DNA of 10,557 nucleotides, from NCBI GenBank assembly GCA_003118195.1, contig BEXV01001637.1, positions 48,481-59,037 of the forward strand, read 5' to 3'. Shown here one piece after another: positions 1-6,400 of the stretch. The notes beneath the pieces are model-generated. The model had not been told where the DNA came from. It did not search any database and saw nothing but the letters and a program-made list of their open reading frames with translations. This DNA is from Hemicentrotus pulcherrimus (lineage: Eukaryota; Echinodermata; Echinoidea; Camarodonta; Strongylocentrotidae). Numbering within the stretch: position 1 is the stretch's first letter; every line of letters begins with the position of its first letter. Position numbers and translations under genes: made by a program.

Positions 1-47
1 GGGGGGGGGGGGGTGGTTGAGGGGGATTTTTTTTTTGTGTGTGTGTG
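1..47. repeat. poly-G, poly-T and (GT)n low-complexity run at window edge
   Basis: Thirteen G open the window, followed by a second G-rich patch, ten T (27-36) and (GT)5G (37-47). This is simple-sequence DNA of the kind common in animal introns and intergenic DNA. A matching G run closes the window, so the edges may be places where the assembly stopped. Confidence 0.9.
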
Positions 48-130
48 CTCACTTTCATCCCTGAACTACATTATCATAGTATTGTCCATGTACATGTACC
101 TTCTGACAACATTTAGTACACTGTGAATCC

Positions 131-150
131 AGTTTTTATTACAGGTAAGT
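131..150 (+). other. Consensus 5' splice site abutting an acceptor-like sequence (CAG|GTAAGT)
   Basis: CAG|GTAAGT (142-150) is a perfect metazoan 5' splice consensus. The T-rich stretch directly before it ends in ACAG, so the same site also reads as a 3' splice site. It could be the end of a short 5' UTR exon, or a zero-length-exon site used in recursive splicing. Transcript data are needed to choose, and it may be unused. Confidence 0.35.
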
Positions 151-479
151 CTTAAAGTGAGGGTGAAGATCTACGATGGGTGATTGAAGATCTATATGCA
201 GATCGATCAAATATCAAACTATGTCATTCAAAGAAACAATAAATATTTTCTTTCTGCATAATGTCATCAGGTGACACTTTATCCTATTTTTTTCATTGAG
301 GACAGGTTTAATGCTTGAGAAAAAAAAAGTTTGACAGTTGTAGCCCTGAAATTTTACAGACTTTACCAGTAACTTGTATACAACACATAAACAAAAATTC
401 AGAAGAATCAAAAGGACCTTTTTTTTCTCACCCCAAGTGAGACAAAGTGTGTACCCTGATTGTAAAACAACCCATTACC

Positions 480-499
480 AGGTCCCTCGGAGAGGACCT
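480..499. repeat. Short perfect inverted repeat (AGGTCC / GGACCT)
   Basis: AGGTCC (480-485) and GGACCT (494-499) are perfect reverse complements around an 8-base loop. They are followed by a GC-richer stretch (AAAGCCGGGCCGTC) that stands out from the AT-rich surroundings. This could be a remnant of a dispersed repeat, but I cannot name a family and no target duplications are visible. Confidence 0.35.
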
Positions 500-570
500 A
501 AAGCCGGGCCGTCTGGTTGCTTACTTACAATCATTTATGCTTTCCTTATAGCAGTCAAGTAAAATAACAA

Positions 571-600
571 CCTCCACCTTCTTCTTCACTGTTACAGGTA
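571..600 (+). other. Strong 3' splice-site-like sequence followed by GT
   Basis: A long pyrimidine-rich tract (about 571-592) leads to ACAG at 594-597, immediately followed by GTATCC. It is a good acceptor, with a weaker donor at the same junction. It could start an alternative 5' UTR exon (598 onward) or be a second recursive-splicing candidate. Confidence 0.3.
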
Positions 601-794
601 TCCAAATGCATAACCATCTTCATTGCTGTTTAGTAGAGGGGTCAATCTATTGTCAATGTAATCTATAATTGACAACTTTTTTGACGTAACAAACTTGTTC
701 ATACACCTACATATACAACTCTTCTTAGTTGGACAGTAGTATACTCTCAGTTGACCTTTAAGATGTTTACAATATTTAATCTTTGTGTGTCATT

Positions 795-809
795 GCTTAT
801 ATCTTTCAG
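795..809 (+). other. 3' splice site before the first coding exon
   Basis: The sequence gcttatatctttcag ends in AG at 808-809 after a T-rich tract. It is the best acceptor upstream of the start codon. An alternative AG at 819-820 (ctacag) would change only UTR length. The reading frame of the main protein is closed by TGA at 830 and 848, so sequence upstream cannot extend the protein through this exon. Confidence 0.55.
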
Positions 810-874
810 ATCAATCTACAGCATTGATATGACAGTCCCTTGCTGTCTGATGTTGGGGAGAGTTGAAGACCACA
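810..874 (+). other. Terminal part of the 5' UTR
   Basis: These 65 bases lie between the proposed acceptor and the start codon. Stops in the main frame (TGA at 830 and 848) make this untranslated for the large protein. ATGs at 829 and 850 fall in another frame and begin an upstream ORF that overlaps the main start. Confidence 0.55.
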
Positions 875-900
875 ATGGATTTTCTTGCCAGCCCATGTAG
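829..900 (+). CDS. Overlapping upstream ORF, 23 codons
   Basis: An ATG at 829 (G at -3, A at +4: moderate context) opens a 23-codon frame ending at TAG 898-900. A second in-frame ATG lies at 850. The frame is +1 relative to the main protein and runs 23 bases past its ATG at 875. Ribosomes that start here could not simply reinitiate at 875, so the main protein would depend on leaky scanning. The peptide itself shows no recognisable feature, and the ORF is probably regulatory if it matters at all. It exists only if the mature mRNA includes 829 onward, which the splice prediction supports but does not prove. Confidence 0.4.
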   Translation: MTVPCCLMLGRVEDHNGFSCQPM

Positions 901-2920
901 ACCAACCTCCAGGTCCATCATCATGGAATCCCCAGAGTCTCCACCACCTATGGACCAACAAACCCTGGGATGTGAGCGGACATACACTGATTCTGATGAA
1001 CTCATCTCACCAATAATAGCTGCTGAGTCATTTCACAGCTGTCTCTCTAACAGCAATCTCATGTCACCAGAAGCTGACCTCTCCGAATCTGATTCCACTA
1101 AGGGTGAAGACACTGCAGAAATTGTGAAGAGTAGTGAGGACTCTGAAGATATTGAAAGTGATGGTTTACCTCAGGCAGACTATGTCCAAACAAGTAAATC
1201 CCAGTATGGGCAACCTGACGAGGTTGATGAATTTAGTAACCCACATGAGGAGGAACTGCAGCTTGAACCTTGTCATATTGACAATGAAGCTGAGATGGTT
1301 TCAGAATATTCCTTGGAATCTTCCTGTGCAAATGCTCCAGCATGTTCAAATGCAGAAGCAGACAATGTCAGTAGTGAAAGCAGTTATCATATGTATGTGC
1401 CGAGAATGAATGTTTCATCAAATGAATTATCAGTTATGGAAGATGAGGAGCATGAAGTTTCTACTGATGTCATTTTAGGAGAATCAGAGGAGAACTCTAG
1501 ATTAGATGATGCTATCCCTAAATCTGTTGAAGTGATGAGCACTATATCATCAAACAAGCAAAATAATGATTCTGAAAATAGTGTTTCGTTTGATTTGCCA
1601 CCTAAAACTCGATCAGCAGAAATCGACAGTCACATGGAACCAAAAAATGACAAAAATAGAGGAATTGGCTTTGTTGTGCAAACAATGACCCCAGTTGCTC
1701 ACATCACTAGTGATTTATCAAACGTTATAAATAGCAGTGAAATACCATCAAGTGGTCACTCATCTATTGCCATTCCAAATTCAAATTCTCGTGGTGACTC
1801 TATTGGGTATTCCTTGGAATCGTCAATTCCAAATGTGATCTTTTGTGAAGAAAGCAGACCACTTTTAGATGAGCAGGGAGACCCACTAGTTAACATAACT
1901 GGAAAGAGTATAGAGGAAATGAAAACAGCACAGGATAACTCAAGTACTACAAGTCCAAGGAAGAAATCAGACAGTAGCAAAGACTCTTCATTGAATGATA
2001 ATCAAGAGAATGAAAGCATTGATGATTCTACAGCAGGTTTGGGGCCAAAGGAAAGTGTTATTAAAACCAGTGTTAAAAACACAAATTCTTCCACTCCCAC
2101 GATCCTTGTTAGCAAAACAACACAAAAAAAGAAGTTCTCTCTTGATAACATGCTTGCCCGGGTAAATTATTCAAGCATTTCCTCAAATAGTCTAATTGCA
2201 GTACCACAGGAGAGCGAACAGAGGGGTCCAAGTAGCTCTCAGTCCCAGTCCAGAAGAAAAATTTTCAAACAAAAATCCCCTGCAGCTGTTACCAAACCAT
2301 CCTTTCAAAGCTCAGATATAGATGATTCACAGTCAGATGATGACGATTTGTCCATGAGCCAGCTGAATATCTCAGAGGATGCAAGTGCAATGGACTCTGA
2401 AGATGGCATTGAAGCACCAGAAACTGTCCTTTGCAAGCCAGTGAGCAGTATGCTGGGAAACAGCAGTAGCCAGAGGCGCAGAAATCCCAGTTCTCCCCGC
2501 ATTGCTCCAGCAATTGAAAACATGCTGGATGAAGCTTCAGACATTACAGATTTCTGTGACATCGCAAATAAATTCTTTGATGGTGGGAAGGAAGAAATGA
2601 ATGACCAGGAAAGTGCTTATGCAGGGTCATCGCCAAATGAAGTGTGCCAGCAAACTGCTATTGAGGACAGGCATGAACCACCTACAGAACTTCCAAGACC
2701 ACTTCCTGATGTGCAGGAGAAACACCTGCATCAAACAAATCAACTAATACCTTCTGTGCCTACTAGCTCTTCACCAACAGCTCCTATGATACAGGACAGC
2801 AGAGTCAACAGAGTGTACCAAATCCAGGGCAATCCTCCACAGCTAACCATCGCCCCTCCAGCAGGAGTCCAGCCAAATAGTGTGGTGACAGCACCTGTCC
2901 CTGACAGTAGCACTGTAAAG
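875..2920 (+). CDS. Large nuclear zinc-finger/AT-hook protein, first coding exon (residues 1-682)
   Basis: This block encodes the N-terminal 682 residues of a predicted 2926-residue protein. The start chosen is ATG at 875 (CACAATGG, with A at -3 and G at +4: strong context). An earlier in-frame TTG at 863 is not needed, and stops at 848 and 830 close the frame. The block ends at AAG|GTGAGA, a good 5' splice site in phase 0; the open frame runs only three more codons into the intron (V-R-I, then stop). The sequence is rich in Ser, Asp, Glu and Asn, with no zinc finger or membrane segment, and is probably disordered. Visible features are acidic Ser clusters typical of CK2 sites (around residues 480-505), a TSPRKK patch, a SQRRR basic patch, two copies of YSLESS (residues 145 and 312) and one hydrophobic-acidic motif (residues 556-571). 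Its role is inferred as the regulatory arm of a DNA-binding protein. The exon model is firm; the function is not. Confidence 0.88.
2540..2587 (+). other. Hydrophobic-acidic motif in exon 1 (residues 556-571)
   Basis: DITDFCDIANKFFDGG is the most hydrophobic island in an otherwise polar, disordered region. Mixed acidic and aromatic residues are typical of short partner-binding or transactivation motifs. Similar islands recur at 6552-6587 and 8628-8663. The function is inference. Confidence 0.35.
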
Positions 2921-3045
2921 GTGAGAATCTAATCACATTTCTCACCCCATTCATTTGCCTGTATGTATGTGTGTTACACAGTCATGGTGCTCCCTTTGCT
3001 CTCGTTAGGTGGGTATATTGGTTTAATTGGTGGATAGACTGATTT

Positions 3046-3080
3046 GGGTAATTCCATAAATTAGGGACCCACTTTGTAAC
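3046..3080 (+). repeat. Left terminal inverted repeat of the MITE
   Basis: This 35-base arm starts GGGTAATTCC and is the reverse complement of 3277-3311 with five mismatches. ATTT lies immediately outside it at 3042-3045. Confidence 0.75.
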
Positions 3081-3276
3081 ATTTTTTGTGTCCCTGACAT
3101 AAGAAACCCACACGTTTTTGAGGCGAGGCTCTGAGTAAAAACTTCAATAGTGGAGTGAGATTGTAAAGTGATTTTGAAGCATTATATAGCCTTCTCATAC
3201 CTAGAATCACTTAACAAGCATACTCCACTATTTAAGTCTTTACTTAGAGCCACAAATACATGTTGGTTCCCAAATA

Positions 3277-3311
3277 GTCACAAAGTGTGTCACTAATATA
3301 TGGAATAACCC
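3277..3311 (-). repeat. Right terminal inverted repeat of the MITE
   Basis: This 35-base arm ends GGAATAACCC and pairs with 3046-3080 at 30 of 35 positions. ATTT lies immediately outside it at 3312-3315. Confidence 0.75.
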
Positions 3312-3458
3312 ATTTCTAATTTACTCATTCAATGGCACCAATAGGCTATTTGATAGTATGTGTTTATGATGGAATAACATAGGGTCAAAATATAGTGGAT
3401 AAGCAACTATACATACACTTGCTATAATATCTTCTTTTCTTTTCCCCCTCTCTTCTAG

Positions 3459-6400
3459 AATGTTGCCATGCCACCAGGAACACCATCGAATCAGAAGACT
3501 GTGCTGATGCTCCAAGGAGGCGATACTCTCAAGGTTGACATGCAAGGAAATCTCATCCTTTTCAACAGCCAGGGCAAGCAGACAGCATGTGTAAACAGTA
3601 GTTTGATCAATGGCATTGTGTTGTCAAAGACTGTCATCAAGGCTGCTGAGGAAGCTAGCCAAAGTACTGTCCCAGCTTCACCTGTAGTACCACATACACC
3701 CGCCAGGCCTCCCCTGACACCACCAGCACAGCAGCAACGGCCAGCTGAACAGCCCCCACCTCTTATTCCTGCATCTCAGCATCATGAACCAAACCCTGCA
3801 CCACTAGTGCGAGACCAACAGGATCAGTGGCACATGTCCAATCCTGATGAAATTTCAATGGCATCAGAAGGTATGGTGCGGCGAAACAGCTCTGAGGGCT
3901 CAGACAATAGGACTACTTTACCTCGTGGAACTGTACGTAGCATGATAGCTTCAAACAATTGGGTCCCTAACAGTGGTGTACCACCACCCCCTTCTAGCCA
4001 GGTTGTCCATGTACCTCAGGGCCAGTACTCATCTGTCTTGCAAAAGGCTTTGATGCAGCAGCAAACATCACAACAACCAGTGCAGCACAAGTCTATTCTT
4101 GTCCAACAGTTACAGCAGCAACCTGGTAGTCGTCCACAATATCAAATACAACCACACATCAGTAGCCACCCTAAACAAATTCAACCAAATACACAACAGG
4201 GATCTTTCTCACAAGCACACTATAATCAGCATTTCCAGCAAATTCCACCACAGCAGCTTCAGCTTCACCAGGTTCCGCAGCCAGTCCAACTTGAGAATGA
4301 AAAAACACGGACCAGAGTAGTTGCTCCAGTAAGCATTCCGCCAGTTGGCCTCGATCCACAAGCAACAATTCCTATTGCTCCTCGACCAACAAACTCAAGT
4401 GGAAATACACAGCAGACCAAATTGTCTGCATTTTCATCAGAATCCAACCAAGGCGGGAAGCTACAAAACCTGCCAAACGTATTAAAACTATTGACCTCTG
4501 AGAAAAAAAATGAAAATTCTACTTTTCCAGCAAACCAAAGTGCAGAGCATGTTCAAAATGAGAGCAGTGAAGATGACAGGAGTGGAAATTTGGTCCCTCT
4601 GAACTCTGGGGGTTCAAGTCAGAGCACAGGAGGGAGTGGGAGTTTGAAGCACTGTGAGTTGTGCAACCGCCTATTCATAAAAGAAGAATCATATGAGAAG
4701 CATCTACAGACCTCTCCCGGACATTGGGAAATATGGAAGGAATTTCACCGTAAGAAGCAGCGAATGAAGTACATCTGTACGCAGTGCAAGAAGATATTTG
4801 TGAATCGAGAAGCACTTCTGTCTCACAAAGAATACTACCACAACCAAACTAGAGCCATTAAGGGTAGATTCCTGGTACGTTGTCAACTGTGCCATCTGAA
4901 GTTTATGGATGACAGACAGTTAACAGCTCACATGGACAAATGCCATACAGCTGTCCAACTGGAGAATGACAAAGAAACAATTGAGAGTAAGGAAACGCCT
5001 AGTGTTAGTAATATCAGCAATGTAGAAGAACCCTGTAGTAACAGTTCATCATCGCCAATAACTATTAGTAATGGGATGAATTCAAACACTGAGATTCCAC
5101 ATGCTTCATCATTTGGCAGGGGTAGAGGAAGAGGAAGAGGACAAGGAAGAAGAATGTCCTTGAAGATAAGGGCAGAATATGGCAGCAGGAAGGCAGGGGA
5201 GCAGGCAAACAAAGTGAAAAGTGAGTGTGGTGGCCGTATTAAAATCGAGTACATCAATGTGAATGCGAGAAGGGGTCCAGGCAGACCAAGACGAAGGAGT
5301 AGTGATGATGTACCCACCTTTATCATTTACAAAGACCCCAAGGCCACGACTACTGATCTTGTTGGAAGATACGGCAGATGTGAAGCTGGTACTTTGCGCC
5401 CATATAAGTGTAATCTCTGTCCAAAGAACTTTAACTCAACACATTGTCTCCTGGAACATATCAAAATACATGTCAAGCCATACTCGTGTGGAGCATGTGG
5501 TTTGAAAGCATCACGGAAGGACAATGTGGCCAAGCACATTGAACTTGTCCATGGAGGTCCAAAGTATGTTCCAAAGAGACAGCCTAATACTCCTGAAAAA
5601 CCAGTCATGTCCAAACATAGGAGGAAGAAACTACTGAAGCGTTGGCGCAAACGGATGACCCGAGAAGCTGCTGAAGCAAGTACAGGAGCCGATGATCTAA
5701 ATCAAGCAGAGAGTTATAAACCTGTGGACATGGGAGACGGCAGAGGTAGACTTGCATCCACAGAACAAGCTGAAATTGAAGGAAATGCTAGTCTTAAAGG
5801 GGAAGATATAGGGCACGCTGGAGGAGAGGAAGGTGCTGATACAGAACCTGCCTGTATGCAAGGTGGAGAAGTTGGCAGTTTTGAAGATGCTGAAGATGCT
5901 GACATTGCCTCATTGCAAGATCAAGTGACAGTTACAGACATAGAACTTGTTGAAGATGGTGATGAACCAGTGGGAGATGATTATATTACCATTAGTGCTG
6001 AAGATAATAAGGAAAGCAATTGGAATGGAAGTGAAACTGTGAATGATGAGCAAGGTGATTCAAGGTCTACAGAAGAGAGCTCAGATGATGTTATTGAGAA
6101 AACTGGAGATTCAAATAAACCAGATACTAAAATAGATGATGAATTTCCAGAAAACATAAATCAAAATACATCTCTTCATAACAGCAATAACAATACAGAG
6201 GGTCAAAAAGAAGATCCACATATTCTTGAGCATAATGAAGAGGCACCGAAACCTGTTGAGGAACCAGTTGCTCATGAAAATGAAAGAAAGGAGAAAGAAA
6301 AGTTTGAAAGTGGAGAAGATGAAGAGTCGCCTTCTCAAGAGTTGCAGTCAGATGATATGTCAGTTGCAAGTGATGGCTTCATACCGATTGAGGATGAGAA

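Larger units (their letters stand above)
48..809 (+). other. Upstream non-coding DNA, probable intron or 5' flank
   Basis: No convincing coding region is seen on either strand; open frames here are short and of random composition. The stretch is AT-rich. It ends in a pyrimidine-rich AG, so at least its 3' part is probably an intron in the 5' UTR. It also holds two CAG|GT splice-like sites (144/145 and 597/598), a direct repeat of gaagatcta (166-174 and 186-194), and a small GC-richer hairpin patch near 480-515. No TATA box or other promoter signal could be supported, so the transcription start may lie outside the window. Confidence 0.6.
3046..3311. mobile_element. Fold-back MITE-like element, 266 bp, in the intron
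   Basis: The element begins GGGTAATTCCATA and ends TATGGAATAACCC, and its two halves are reverse complements over much of their length. Outer arms 3046-3080 and 3277-3311 match at 30 of 35 positions. Middle arms 3127-3156 and 3222-3251 match at 27 of 30. Inner arms 3161-3173 and 3205-3217 match at 12 of 13. About 31 bases remain as a loop (3174-3204). ATTT flanks both ends (3042-3045 and 3312-3315), consistent with a 4-bp target-site duplication. There is no coding capacity. Small size, terminal inverted repeats and a duplication fit a non-autonomous MITE of a cut-and-paste DNA transposon; the superfamily cannot be assigned. In the pre-mRNA it would fold into a long imperfect hairpin. Confidence 0.75.
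2921..3458 (+). other. Phase-0 intron, 538 bp
   Basis: The donor is AAG|GTGAGA. The acceptor is a pyrimidine-rich tract from about 3431 ending in TCTTCTAG at 3458. Joining 2920 to 3459 gives …GTA AAG|AAT GTT GCC ATG…, keeping one frame from 875 to 10193. Without splicing, the first block would end at TAA 2930-2932. Half of the intron is taken up by a fold-back transposon-like element (3046-3311). The remainder shows no coding or RNA-gene signal. Confidence 0.88.

Noticed and set aside
442..452. Match of acaaagtgtgt to the right arm of the MITE (3280-3290)
   Set aside because: Only 11 bases agree and neither flank continues the similarity, so it is probably chance and not a second copy.
863..874. 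TTG at 863 as the start of the first coding block
   Set aside because: Nuclear animal genes rarely start at TTG, and the ATG at 875 in the same frame has a strong Kozak context.
3468..3470. A separate gene starting at ATG 3468
   Set aside because: A good donor at 2920 and acceptor at 3458 join the two blocks in frame. The codons from 3459 to 3467 are open back to the splice site, which fits one protein.
4477..4500. LxxLL nuclear-receptor box near NVLKLLTSE
   Set aside because: The first position is Val, not Leu, so the strict motif is not met.
4928..5326. Antisense 132-codon open frame
   Set aside because: It lies opposite the RG, AT-hook and basic region of the real protein. Its Leu/Pro-rich repeats are the complement of Arg/Gly and Arg/Glu codons.
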